A stretch of 64,000 nt of DNA, from assembly GCA_023420115.1 (NCBI GenBank), contig JAEZWR010000067.1, positions 1 through 64,000 of the forward strand, written 5' to 3'. The stretch is from Bacillota bacterium (lineage in GTDB: Bacteria; Bacillota; Clostridia; Saccharofermentanales; Fastidiosipilaceae). The notes below the pieces were generated by a model. It had not been told where the DNA came from, searched no databases, and saw nothing but the letters and a program-made list of their open reading frames with translations. A program made the translations under genes and the position numbers. Below, piece by piece: positions 26,047-34,611 of the stretch (its first letter is position 1; every line of letters starts with the position of its first letter).

Positions 26047-26469
26047 TTAAATTTGTGTATCAGAATTGATACTATCAATTCCTAAAATACTAAGAGCGAG
26101 GCCAACGGTTAGCTCTGTCGAGCAAATACTTTTTAATCCCAAATTTTTGACGAAGTCTTCATTTTCTGGAGTGTATGTCCTTGCGATACATTGTTCAACG
26201 TGATAAATGGTCTTAGCTATTTGGCATATCATAATATTTAGGTTTTCATTGTCATCAATAGCGATTACTGCAGCTGCCTGTTCAATTCCAGCAGTTTCAA
26301 GGACGGATGTGTCCAGAGGATATCCATGAATTGAAATAGCATTAAGGTCACTAAGCTCGTCAAGTTTGTTCTTGTCCTTGTCCATCAATACTAAATCGTA
26401 TCCTGATTCTGATAAAAGTTCCGCTAATCTACGGCCTGAGCGTCCACAACCAATAAGCAAGATATGCAT
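26047..26469 (-). CDS. Single-domain RCK_N (TrkA-N) protein
   Basis: 140 residues, with only the nucleotide-binding half of a Trk/Ktr regulator: MHILLIGCGRSGRRLAELL, VLMDKD and GYPLDTSVLETAGIEQAAAVIA. There is no RCK_C domain. It may pair with KtrA in a mixed ring or bind NAD independently. AGGTG lies 7 nt before the ATG. It leads the three-gene potassium uptake cluster, 55 bp from ktrA. Confidence 0.85.
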   Translation of the reverse strand: MHILLIGCGRSGRRLAELLSESGYDLVLMDKDKNKLDELSDLNAISIHGYPLDTSVLETAGIEQAAAVIAIDDNENLNIMICQIAKTIYHVEQCIARTYTPENEDFVKNLGLKSICSTELTVGLALSILGIDSINSDTQI

Positions 26470-26727
26470 ATTACACCTATCTGGTTCCTATCCTAAAATA
26501 TTGTTATAAGAAGATTCGACATATATATCTATTAAGCTAGATAGAAAAGTATAATATCGCTTCTTATATCTTATAGAGTATAAGCCTAATTTCTCTAAAA
26601 GTTAACCGAATAATTAACTTGGAATAAATCTATTTATAAAAAATCTAAAAAAATTTTATATAATACTTGAAAAAAATGTAGATGCAATTAAAATAATCAT
26701 TAATAAACTTTTCAATGAGGAAGAAAA

Positions 26728-27330
26728 ATGAGAAATCTTAAAATAGGTAATAGAAAAGACAGAATACAGCTTATGACTAAAAATCTTGAGTTGTTTAGGA
26801 TGCCAAAATGGGAACACTTGCCTGATGCAATAAGGAGCAAGGAAGTTTGTACACTTACAAATGATCTTCTTTTGCCAATATTTCCCGCAGAGCGTGAGCT
26901 TCTATCTCCGGCAATGCTTCAGAACTATTTGCGCTGGGGAATTTTGCCTCCAGTAGATGGTCGTAAATACAATAGAGAGCAGATATGTTGGATTTTGACT
27001 ATTACTCTTCTAAAAAATGTTATAACTATAAAAGAGATTAAAAAAGGAATACTTTTGCAGTTGAAGTTAATGGAAGCAAAGGAAGCCTATAATATTTTAT
27101 GTGAAGAAGTGGAAAGAGCTTTTTCCTATATGTCAGATACTATTTTTATGTGGTGTAGTTCGAAAGAGTCAGAAGATACTTTGCGATTCGATTCATTTGA
27201 TTTAGATCCATCAAGACTTGCTATAGGTTCTGTCTGTAGAGCGCTCGCTTTCCAAATTTTTACGCAGATGGCACTAAGAGAAGATGGTATCGCAGAGACT
27301 ATGGAGAAATTGGCACAACGTAGTATGTGA
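26728..27330 (+). CDS. DUF1836 family protein
   Basis: 200 residues. A winged-helix-like N-terminal region includes MPKWEHLPDA, LSPAMLQNYLRWGILPPVDGRKYNREQICWIL and LKNVITIKEIKKGI, which matches the DUF1836 family of Firmicutes, often taken to be MerR-like regulators because of the NYxRxGxLPPxxxRxY pattern. The C-terminal third is helical. Function is unknown. GAGGAAG lies 6 nt before the ATG. It is followed by its own terminator and an acyl-CoA synthetase-like gene. Confidence 0.8.
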   Translation: MRNLKIGNRKDRIQLMTKNLELFRMPKWEHLPDAIRSKEVCTLTNDLLLPIFPAERELLSPAMLQNYLRWGILPPVDGRKYNREQICWILTITLLKNVITIKEIKKGILLQLKLMEAKEAYNILCEEVERAFSYMSDTIFMWCSSKESEDTLRFDSFDLDPSRLAIGSVCRALAFQIFTQMALREDGIAETMEKLAQRSM

Positions 27331-27351
27331 TAATGTTAAATTGTAAAAATC

Positions 27352-27384
27352 AACTAGGGCTCATTATGCTCTAGTTATTTTTTA
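27352..27384 (+). terminator. Terminator after the DUF1836 gene
   Basis: AACTAGGGC (27352-27360) pairs with GCTCTAGTT (27368-27376) with one G-U pair and a 7-nt loop, followed by ATTTTTT. Confidence 0.75.
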
Positions 27385-27453
27385 GATCAGTAATATACAG
27401 TCATTAATAATATAAACCAACAATGATGAATTGGTAAATTAGGAAGGACTACT

Positions 27454-29463
27454 ATGAATAAGTTTGTTAAACCTAAAAATGGAAATATATTTCCTTATGT
27501 TGAACGTATAAATATAGAAGCTAAAAAGACAGTTCTCGAAGATGGTAGAAGAGGCTTTTTGCTTGAATCTGCGCCAACTTATGCGGCGCCTCTGAGAAAT
27601 AATTTGAGAGAAATACTAGAAGAAAAAGCAAAAAAAATTCCTAATAATTATGCTTATACATATAGGACTGGAAAAGAGAGGCAGACTGAACATAGAACAT
27701 ATAAAGAATTATACGAAGATATCCTTTCACTCGGCGAGGCTTTGCTCAATAACCAAAACTATACTCGGCTATATGTCGAAGAAGAGCAAACATCACCAAT
27801 TGATCAGAATAAGTTGCTAAAATTAGCTACTACTGTTGGAATAATTGGAAATAATTCTTACCCCTGGGTTGTGTCTTATGCTGCCAACATATTTGGTCTT
27901 GCGACTTTATGTCCTCTTGATAAGGATTTAAAACTTGAAGAATGTCTGGGTATTTGTAATAGGGCGGGAGTATCTATATTGTTTTTTGGTTCTGATCATG
28001 TTGATTTAGCACTAAATCTGGCTAAAAGATGCCCAACTATAAAGATGATTGTTGCGATGCCCAAAAGTTCATATAGAGAGGCTCTTGAAATCGTAGATTC
28101 AAATATTGATGAAATTGATAATTGCCAATATCTTGTAACAGATGATAAAAAGATAGAAATAAAACAATTTTCAGATTTGCTAAAAACTGGATATGAGCTT
28201 ATGAAAAGTGGCGAAAATAAGTTCTCAAGTTTGGATATTAAGTCGGATGCCTTAGCTTCAATTTTCTTTACTTCTGGTACTACAGATAAGTCAAAAGGTG
28301 TAATGTTAAGCCATAAAAATATTTGTTCCGATCTTAATTCTGGTTTATCAGTTATAGCTCCTTGGGGACTAAAATCTTGTCTTTCTGTTCTTCCCTTACA
28401 TCATAGCTTCGAACACACAGTAGGTATGTTGGCATTATGGGAAATGGAAATGGAAATCTGTATTAATGATGGCTTAAAGTATGTACCTCAAAATTTAAAA
28501 GAGTGGGGAGTAGAGGCAATATTTATGGTTCCTCTTTTCTTAGAAAACTTTTATAGAAAGCTTAATCATGAACTAAAACGACAAAAAAAGGATAAGCTAT
28601 TCTATAAAATGCTAAATATTTCAAATTTTCTTAGAAAATTTGGTGTTGATTTGAGGACTCCTTTGTTTAAAAAAGTCAGGGACGGAATATCACCTTCGCT
28701 TCAAACCTTTTTTGTTGGGGGAGCTGCTCTCGATACAAGCTTATACAAATTTTTTGTTGATATTGGTTATGATGTCTGGCAGGCGTACGGTTTAACAGAG
28801 GCTTCACCTGGAGTCTCCGCGGGAAACCAAGATTATTTTTGTATAGGGACAGTCGGTATTCTTTGCCCTCCGATGAAAGCATTTATAGAGACTGATGCCA
28901 ATAGTGAAGGTCCTGATTCAGCAGGTGAACTTTGTGTCAAAGGTGATAATATCATGATTGGGTATTTTCGTGATAAGGAGGCTAGCAAACAGGCAATAGA
29001 TTCTTTGGGTTATTTACATACAGGCGACATTGCATATTTTGATTCTGGAAGAATTATTTTGAAGGGAAGAGAGAAATCAATGATAGTTCTTGAAAATGGA
29101 AAGAATGTTTTTCCAGAAGAAATAGAAGAAATAATCAAAAAATTTAATTTTTGCGAAAATGTTATGGTATTTGCCTTGCCCAATTCAAAGGGGCATAGCG
29201 AGATTGGAGTTGAAATACAGGTTAATAGTCAATTTTTAGATAATCTTGAGAGCAATCTTGCTTACTATGATGCCAAAATATTAGAGTTAAATAGTCATCT
29301 TCCGAAATATAAACAAATAAAATCTTATATTTGGACAAGTGAGTCCATGATAATGACAACAACTAGAAAGATAAAGAGAAATGAAGAACTAAAGAAGATT
29401 AAACAATTCCTTGATAAAAATGGATTGAGATTAAAGGAGGCCAATGCATTGAGAATCGATTAA
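27454..29463 (+). CDS. AMP-binding acyl-CoA synthetase-like enzyme
   Basis: 669 residues. Adenylation-domain motifs are FFTSGTTDKSKGVMLSH (P-loop A3, about 270-286), AYGLTEASPG (A5), GYLHTGDIAYF (A7) and GREKSMIVLENGKNVFPEEIE (A8). The C-terminal lysine of A10 is probably in TTTRKIKRNEE. The overall size and motif spacing fit long-chain fatty acyl-CoA or related acid-CoA ligases, making acyl-AMP then acyl-CoA. The large insertion between A1 and A3 is typical of the long-chain group. AAGGA lies before the ATG. The substrate is not predictable. It is monocistronic, with a terminator shared with sodA. Confidence 0.85.
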   Translation: MNKFVKPKNGNIFPYVERINIEAKKTVLEDGRRGFLLESAPTYAAPLRNNLREILEEKAKKIPNNYAYTYRTGKERQTEHRTYKELYEDILSLGEALLNNQNYTRLYVEEEQTSPIDQNKLLKLATTVGIIGNNSYPWVVSYAANIFGLATLCPLDKDLKLEECLGICNRAGVSILFFGSDHVDLALNLAKRCPTIKMIVAMPKSSYREALEIVDSNIDEIDNCQYLVTDDKKIEIKQFSDLLKTGYELMKSGENKFSSLDIKSDALASIFFTSGTTDKSKGVMLSHKNICSDLNSGLSVIAPWGLKSCLSVLPLHHSFEHTVGMLALWEMEMEICINDGLKYVPQNLKEWGVEAIFMVPLFLENFYRKLNHELKRQKKDKLFYKMLNISNFLRKFGVDLRTPLFKKVRDGISPSLQTFFVGGAALDTSLYKFFVDIGYDVWQAYGLTEASPGVSAGNQDYFCIGTVGILCPPMKAFIETDANSEGPDSAGELCVKGDNIMIGYFRDKEASKQAIDSLGYLHTGDIAYFDSGRIILKGREKSMIVLENGKNVFPEEIEEIIKKFNFCENVMVFALPNSKGHSEIGVEIQVNSQFLDNLESNLAYYDAKILELNSHLPKYKQIKSYIWTSESMIMTTTRKIKRNEELKKIKQFLDKNGLRLKEANALRID

Positions 29464-29488
29464 GAAAAATAAATTAATAATAATTGCA

Positions 29489-29525
29489 AAAAAATACCGC
29501 CCAGAAATTCTGGACGGTATTTTTT
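29489..29525. terminator. Bidirectional terminator between acyl-CoA synthetase gene and sodA
   Basis: AAAAAATACCGCCCAGAA pairs with its near complement ending GGACGGTATTTTTT, with a short loop and T or A runs on both sides. Confidence 0.85.
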
Positions 29526-29530
29526 ATAAA

Positions 29531-30178
29531 TTAGTGATTATGACATCCACAAGTTGCATTGGGATCATCAATATGTTTCTTATATCTTTCTTCAATTACA
29601 TCCCAGTTAACTAATGACCACCAAGATTTAAGATATTCGGCTCTTCTATTCTGATAAGTTAAATAGTAAGCATGTTCCCAAACATCATTACCAAGAAGAG
29701 GATGATAAGAATCCATAACAGGAGAATCTTGGTTTGCAGTGCTGATAATCTTTAGATTTTTGTTGTCATCTAAAACAAGCCAAACCCAACCACTACCGAA
29801 ACGAGCTGCACCAGCAGACTCAAACTCCTTCTTAAAATTATCGAAAGAGGAAAAAGTGCTATTAATAGCATCAGCTAATTTTCCAACTGGCTCTTTTGAA
29901 CCACCTGGAACCATGGAATCCCAAAATAGTTTATGATTCAGGTGCCCACCACCATTATTTCTGACAGCAGTCTGAACACTTTCTGGTAATGATTTTATAT
30001 TTTGTAACAATTCAACAACACAGCAGTGCTCATGATTTTCGATTGAGTCAAGAGCCTTGTTAAGATTATCAACATAAGCTTGGTGATGCTTGTCGTGATG
30101 CAAATGCATTGTTCCCTTGTCGATGACAGGTTCTAGTGCATCATATGCATAAGGTAATTCGGGTAATTTGTATGACAT
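29531..30178 (-). CDS. sodA: Fe/Mn superoxide dismutase
   Basis: 215 residues. The metal ligands are visible in MHLHHDKHHQAYV (His), GGGHLNHKLFW (His) and NDVWEHAYY (Asp and His). It removes superoxide in the cytoplasm. The C terminus carries a short CGCHNH tail, unusual for the family and able to bind metal. GGGAGG lies 5 nt before the ATG. The dps and flavodoxin genes follow upstream on the same strand, which groups oxidative-stress functions. This fits an aerotolerant anaerobe. Confidence 0.95.
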   Translation of the reverse strand: MSYKLPELPYAYDALEPVIDKGTMHLHHDKHHQAYVDNLNKALDSIENHEHCCVVELLQNIKSLPESVQTAVRNNGGGHLNHKLFWDSMVPGGSKEPVGKLADAINSTFSSFDNFKKEFESAGAARFGSGWVWLVLDDNKNLKIISTANQDSPVMDSYHPLLGNDVWEHAYYLTYQNRRAEYLKSWWSLVNWDVIEERYKKHIDDPNATCGCHNH

Positions 30179-30238
30179 AAATTCCTCCCAAAATCAGTTC
30201 CTAATAAGTTTATAAGAAAGTAAAGCTCTCGCGAGGAA

Positions 30239-30676
30239 TTACTTCTTCATTGACTTCATAAACCAGATTTCTTTGTAATATTGATCAAGATGATCTTCCA
30301 TCATATTTGCAAGTGGGAATAAATCCTTCTCATCAGCTTCTTCTCTTATCTTGAGGGCTAATTCCTTCATTGTTTCGACATAGTCAAGTGCAAGAGAGAT
30401 AGCCTTTTGTTCATCAAGATCATTACTTGTTGGAATTTCTTTGAGTGTTGTTTGTTCAAGATATTGCTTCATTGAACCTTCTGGCTTGCAACCCTGCATT
30501 ATCATCAATTCTGCAAATTCATCGATGAACTCAAAATTTTCATCATATAGAGATTCAAGATACTCATGTATGGCCTTGAAATTTGGACCAACTACATTCC
30601 AGTGTAAGTTGTGAAGGTAAACGTTACCAACATATAAGTTTGCTAAATAGGTTTTTACTGATTTAATATCTTTCAT
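30239..30676 (-). CDS. dps: Dps-family ferritin-like protein
   Basis: 145 residues. Helix 1 has YLHNLHWNVVGPNF, followed by AIHEYLESLYDENFEFIDEFAE, which carries the His/Asp/Glu ferroxidase ligands of the intersubunit Dps site. It stores iron oxidised by hydrogen peroxide and protects DNA. There is no Lys-rich N-terminal tail, so DNA binding is doubtful. The start is ATG 30676, with AAGGAG 9 nt upstream; an in-frame ATG at 30706 lies before this site. It is 60 bp upstream of sodA on the same strand. Confidence 0.92.
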   Translation of the reverse strand: MKDIKSVKTYLANLYVGNVYLHNLHWNVVGPNFKAIHEYLESLYDENFEFIDEFAELMIMQGCKPEGSMKQYLEQTTLKEIPTSNDLDEQKAISLALDYVETMKELALKIREEADEKDLFPLANMMEDHLDQYYKEIWFMKSMKK

Positions 30677-30835
30677 AATAAAAAACTCCTTTTCTAATAA
30701 ATACATTTTTTATGTATTCGTATGCTGTGATTTTAATGTTTATTCTATAGATTATATGAACTTTCGTTACAAAAACTAACTGTTCATTCTATTTTTAATA
30801 TGATTTTACTGCTTATTAATATTTGAATTAAAAGC

Positions 30836-31243
30836 TTATAAATTTAATTCACTCAGAATTGAACTAATGTTATCAAAGGTTTGTGAGTCTGGATTTTCCT
30901 CTTGAGTAATTACTGTAACAATATTTAGGCCGTTACTTTTGCACTGTTCAGCAAAATCATTGAGATATTGACCACCACCCCAGCCATAGCTTCCAAAGAA
31001 AATGATTTTTTTATTAGATAATTTTTCAAAATTACTTTCTATAAATGGGAGAAAATTAGTGTCATCAACCTCTTCAGTTCCTTGAGCTGGTGTGCCTAAA
31101 AAAATCAAGTCGGAATTCTCCCAGTTTTGATCTACAGAATCAAAGGTGCTTACACTTGCTGCACCCTTATAATAATCTGAAATAATAGTCGCTAAGTCTG
31201 CTGTATTACCAGTACTAGAAAAATATATTATTGAAACATTCAT
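30836..31243 (-). CDS. Flavodoxin
   Basis: 135 residues. The FMN phosphate loop is SSTGNTADLA (about 9-18). The GTPAQGTEEVDD loop (about 51-62) and the FGSYGWGGGQYLN loop (about 84-96), with aromatic residues for the flavin ring, complete the fold. It is a small electron carrier used in place of ferredoxin in low iron. GAGGG lies upstream of the ATG. It sits with dps and sodA on the same strand. Its redox partner is not in the window. Confidence 0.9.
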   Translation of the reverse strand: MNVSIIYFSSTGNTADLATIISDYYKGAASVSTFDSVDQNWENSDLIFLGTPAQGTEEVDDTNFLPFIESNFEKLSNKKIIFFGSYGWGGGQYLNDFAEQCKSNGLNIVTVITQEENPDSQTFDNISSILSELNL

Positions 31244-31443
31244 TTATTTATACCCTCTTCTATAAATTTTTCTCATAATATCAAAATGAGTTTAAAATAC
31301 TTGTAATCTGAATCACAGGTTAATAAAAATTTTTTCTTAATAATTCATATTAATTCTTACAGTTTTTTGGTAGGAAATAAATCGAATATGCTTTATACTC
31401 TTTACTTGATAAGCTAGCGATTAGCTATAAATAAGGAGGGATA

Positions 31444-33405
31444 ATGGATACTTATAATATAATTCCCAGACCAAAAAAGTTAGAGTTCACTGAAGAGGCT
31501 AGTTTTAGTATTAATTTAAATACTAGAATTTTAGTTGATATATCCAAGTTGCCTTTTGATAGATATATTGTTAACAAGGCCTGTGATATATTGAAAAAAA
31601 CTATTTCGTCGCTTCTTTTGTTTGAACCTCAGATAGTATATAGTGCAGGAAATGATATTTATTTACCGAAACATCAGAATCAGATTAAGCTCACTATAAA
31701 TCAGTCTTTAGCTGAGAAGATAAATGAATATGAAGGAAATGAGCTATATAGAATTAATATTTTAAGAGATTCAATTTGTCTAGAGGGGATGAATGAACAA
31801 TCGCTAATATTTGCCGTTCAGACCTTATGTAGACTTATAGAGCAAAATTCTCTTGACTTAAGATGTTTGGAAATTGTAGATTATCCAAGTTTTCCGAGAA
31901 GAGGCTTCTATCATGACGTTACGCGTGGAAGAATACCCAAACTTAGTTTCTTAAAATTTCTAGCTGATACCATGTCAAAATACAAAATGAACGAATTGCA
32001 GTTGTATATTGAACATAGTTATCTTTTTGTTGAAGAAAGTGAAGTGTGGCGAGACGATACGGTATTATCTGCCGATGAAATAGTAGAACTAGATGATTAT
32101 TGCTATTCATTAGGAATTGAACTAGTTCCTTCTATTTCTAGTTTTGGTCATTTAGAAAAATTACTTCAGACCAGAAGTTTCCATAAACATTGTGAGTTAG
32201 AGGTCGACGTAAATAGACCCTTTAGTTACATGGGGAGAATGAGGCATCACACGGTCGATGTTAACGACGAGGTGATATTTGATTACATTTGCCGTAGAAT
32301 AGATGAATTTTCAGCTTTATGTAGGAGTAGAAGATTTAATATTTGTGGTGATGAAACATTTGATCTTTGTAATGGCAAGAATAAAGATTTAGCAGAAAAA
32401 GTAGGTAAGACTAGAGTTTATATTGACTTTATTAAAAAGTTAGAGAAGCATCTTAGCAAAAGAGGCCTTACGATGCAGTTCTGGGGCGATGTAATTGCTG
32501 CTAAACCGGAATTAGCTGCAGAATTAAGTCAAGATACGGTGTGCCTTGTATGGGATTATGCATATGAACCCAAGGCAATTGGAACAGATGTTTTGCATAA
32601 TATTGGAGTCAAACAGTATCTTTGTCCTGGAACATGTGGATGGAATTGTAAGCTTCACTATAATGAGGGGGCATATCACAATAATCTAGGTATGGCTAAA
32701 TTTGCCCATAACAACCAGGCAATTGGTATTCTTAATACTAACTGGGGAGATTTTGGACATCTCAATGATCCATTTTTATCTATGCCAGGGCTTATATATG
32801 GAGCATTATTTTCATGGTCATCACCATCTATTTCAGATGAATTGGACTATGATCAATTGAATAAAGAAATTGCTAATTATTATTATAAAGATCAGTCCGG
32901 AAACCTTCTTAAGCTTTCAGATGAGATTAGCTACTTTGATATATTTAATTGGTATAATCTCGTAAAATTTCATGATCTACAATACGATTTAGATTCCGAA
33001 GAACTAAAGACTGAACGTTTAAACTTATTGAAGACGCTTTATGAAAAAATCAAAGATAGTCAAGAAGCTGAATTGCTCAATAACTTAGATGAAAAAATAG
33101 CTAAGTTGTACGAAGTTATTAGCAAGTCGTCAGATAAATATCCTGAGAGCAGAAGAGAGAAAATTGCTTATATTATTGGTGCTGAGAATGTAAAAATATG
33201 CCTTAAACTTTTCTTCCGTCTTTTAGAAATTTATAAAATTAAAGGTGATATAGAGCAAACTAAACTGAATGAAGTGGCTGAAGAAATAGAATATTTTGTC
33301 AAGAAATATGAAGACTTCTGGAGATTAGATAACAAAGAATCGGAGCTTCCTAGATTGATGAAGGTTTACTTTTACTTCTGCGATATTTTACGAGATGCAC
33401 TATAG
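31444..33405 (+). CDS. GH20-family beta-N-acetylhexosaminidase-like enzyme
   Basis: 653 residues. An N-terminal alpha/beta domain (about 1-145) precedes a TIM barrel starting GFYHDVTRGRIP. The catalytic Asp-Glu pair is in NICGDETFDL (about 299-308), matching the HxGGDE region of GH20. The conserved VPSISSFGHLE and FWGDVI loops are present. GH20 enzymes remove terminal GlcNAc or GalNAc by substrate-assisted catalysis. There is no signal peptide, so it probably acts on imported chito- or muro-oligosaccharides in the cytoplasm. AAGGAGG lies 5 nt before the ATG. It is a single gene. The exact substrate is unknown. Confidence 0.8.
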   Translation: MDTYNIIPRPKKLEFTEEASFSINLNTRILVDISKLPFDRYIVNKACDILKKTISSLLLFEPQIVYSAGNDIYLPKHQNQIKLTINQSLAEKINEYEGNELYRINILRDSICLEGMNEQSLIFAVQTLCRLIEQNSLDLRCLEIVDYPSFPRRGFYHDVTRGRIPKLSFLKFLADTMSKYKMNELQLYIEHSYLFVEESEVWRDDTVLSADEIVELDDYCYSLGIELVPSISSFGHLEKLLQTRSFHKHCELEVDVNRPFSYMGRMRHHTVDVNDEVIFDYICRRIDEFSALCRSRRFNICGDETFDLCNGKNKDLAEKVGKTRVYIDFIKKLEKHLSKRGLTMQFWGDVIAAKPELAAELSQDTVCLVWDYAYEPKAIGTDVLHNIGVKQYLCPGTCGWNCKLHYNEGAYHNNLGMAKFAHNNQAIGILNTNWGDFGHLNDPFLSMPGLIYGALFSWSSPSISDELDYDQLNKEIANYYYKDQSGNLLKLSDEISYFDIFNWYNLVKFHDLQYDLDSEELKTERLNLLKTLYEKIKDSQEAELLNNLDEKIAKLYEVISKSSDKYPESRREKIAYIIGAENVKICLKLFFRLLEIYKIKGDIEQTKLNEVAEEIEYFVKKYEDFWRLDNKESELPRLMKVYFYFCDILRDAL

Positions 33406-33431
33406 AATTTAGAATATCGAATTAAATAATG

Positions 33432-33464
33432 CTGATAGAGGAAATTTTGATTTTCCTCTATCAG
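33432..33464 (+). terminator. Hairpin after the GH20 gene
   Basis: CTGATAGAGGAAA (33432-33444) pairs perfectly with TTTCCTCTATCAG (33452-33464), with a 7-nt loop. Only a weak T tract follows. Confidence 0.6.
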
Positions 33465-33482
33465 TAATATTATTTATACATG

Positions 33483-33510
33483 TTGACATGTTTCAAAAAA
33501 TATTTATAAT
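33483..33510 (+). promoter_or_regulatory. Promoter of the tRNA-Val pair
   Basis: TTGACA at 33483-33488 and TATAAT at 33505-33510 with a 16-bp spacer, 21 bp before the first tRNA. Confidence 0.85.
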
Positions 33511-33531
33511 ATCCTATGTTGTTTAATTAAC

Positions 33532-33605
33532 GGGTGGTTAGCTCAGCTGGTTAGAGTACCTGCTTGACATGCAGGGGGTCGTTGGTTCGAGTCCAATACT
33601 ACCCA
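33532..33605 (+). tRNA. tRNA-Val (GAC)
   Basis: 74-nt cloverleaf. Acceptor GGGTGGT pairs with ACTACCC (one wobble), and the anticodon loop TTGACAT gives GAC. The T loop is TTCGAGT. CCA is not encoded. Confidence 0.95.
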
Positions 33606-33613
33606 CTTTTTTT

Positions 33614-33687
33614 GGAAGATTAGCTCAGCTGGTTAGAGCGCCTGCCTTACAAGCAGGAGGTCCCGGGTTCGAGTCCCGTATCTTCCA
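33614..33687 (+). tRNA. tRNA-Val (UAC)
   Basis: 74-nt cloverleaf. Acceptor GGAAGAT pairs with ATCTTCC, and the anticodon loop CTTACAA gives TAC. It is 8 nt after the first tRNA-Val and shares its promoter. CCA is not encoded. Confidence 0.96.
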
Positions 33688-33691
33688 TATC

Positions 33692-33717
33692 GGAGCTTTT
33701 TAGCTCCTTTTTTTTTG
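33692..33717 (+). terminator. Terminator of the tRNA-Val pair
   Basis: GGAGCT and AGCTCC with a TTTT loop, followed by nine T. Confidence 0.9.
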
Positions 33718-33736
33718 TATAAATTATGTGATATTA

Positions 33737-33833
33737 ATATAAAAGGGAGATTGAGGATTAAACTCTGAACTACCCAAAAGTTAGACAAAAATCTAATGAT
33801 TGGGAGTCGATACACTCAATTTCCCTTTTATAT
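33737..33833. repeat. Palindromic element nested in a long hairpin, copy B
   Basis: A 19-bp outer stem, ATATAAAAGGGAGATTGAG (33737-33755) with CTCAATTTCCCTTTTATAT (33815-33833), has one wobble pair. It encloses an inner palindrome at 33766-33814 that begins TG and ends CA, with CCCAA/TTGGG and GTTAGA/TCTAAT arms. The core aligns with copy A at 10419-10526 on its minus strand, while the outer stems are unrelated. On the minus strand the outer stem can terminate the asnB-racemase operon. Confidence 0.65.
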
Positions 33834-33858
33834 GTTTAGTTTTATATACTTATATTTG

Positions 33859-34599
33859 TTAATATTTCGGACCAAAAATATTAATGCATTCTGTGACCAG
33901 GGCGTCCATTGCATCGAAGGTTAGCAATTGGGCATCGTGAGATAAATTCATACATGATATTTCTGTACAGGCTAGGACGAAACAATCTATACCGAATCTT
34001 GAATGGTTATTTAGAATCATTCGAGAAAGGCCAGGGAAATCGGTTCTTCCTGTATTTTTTAGTTCGTATATATATTGACTCAAATTATTTTGATCTTCAT
34101 CAGATACGTCTATAATTTTTAGACCATATTTTTCGGCAAATTCTCTATATACATGACTTTTTCTTGTACCCTCTGTTCCGAGTATTTGAATTGTCTGAGG
34201 TCTATTTCGCCTATTAGATAAATATTTCATCGTTAGCTCTACCATATTAAGAAGTGGGACTGGACTGAGCTTCTTTAATTTATCAAAGAAATGATGCAAA
34301 GTATTACAAGGGAAGCATATAGCGTCGCAACCGGCTCGAGCTAATATTTGAAAATCCTCCTCGCAGCGACTTAGTAAGTCAGAATCATCGCCACTTAGTA
34401 TGCAGGCTGTTCTATCTGGCATTGAACAATCACTCCAAAGGATAAGATCTATATGGTCTTGATCACATTTTGCAAATTGCCCAACACGTATTGTTAGACG
34501 TTGATAGAATACGGATGAGGCCAGTGCGCCCATGCCACCAAGGATTCCAAGTCTAGGTTTGTTTTTATATTTCAATTCAATGTTGTTATCCGAACGCAT
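33859..34599 (-). CDS. Aspartate/glutamate racemase family protein
   Basis: 246 residues. The two catalytic Cys motifs are present: CFPCNTLHHF (about 94-103) and VLACTEIS (about 212-219). N-terminal LGILGGMGALAS is typical of the Asp/Glu racemase group. It would convert L-Asp to D-Asp (or act on Glu). AAAGG lies 9 nt before the ATG. It follows the AsnB-type gene by 12 bp in one operon. With the ATP-grasp ligase upstream, aspartate is the likely substrate and peptidoglycan cross-bridges the likely use, but this is inference. Confidence 0.85.
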   Translation of the reverse strand: MRSDNNIELKYKNKPRLGILGGMGALASSVFYQRLTIRVGQFAKCDQDHIDLILWSDCSMPDRTACILSGDDSDLLSRCEEDFQILARAGCDAICFPCNTLHHFFDKLKKLSPVPLLNMVELTMKYLSNRRNRPQTIQILGTEGTRKSHVYREFAEKYGLKIIDVSDEDQNNLSQYIYELKNTGRTDFPGLSRMILNNHSRFGIDCFVLACTEISCMNLSHDAQLLTFDAMDALVTECINIFGPKY

Positions 34600-34611
34600 A
34601 AATATTAACCT

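Noticed and set aside
26599..26620. AAGTTAA/TTAACTT hairpin as a third copy of the nested palindrome
   Set aside because: It shares only the AAAAGTTA part and lacks the CCC/GGG arms and an outer stem, so similarity may be by chance in AT-rich DNA.
33633..33815. 60-codon minus-strand open frame overlapping tRNA-Val
   Set aside because: The end RYGTRTRDLLLVRQAL is the translation of a tRNA gene on the opposite strand, a common artefact.
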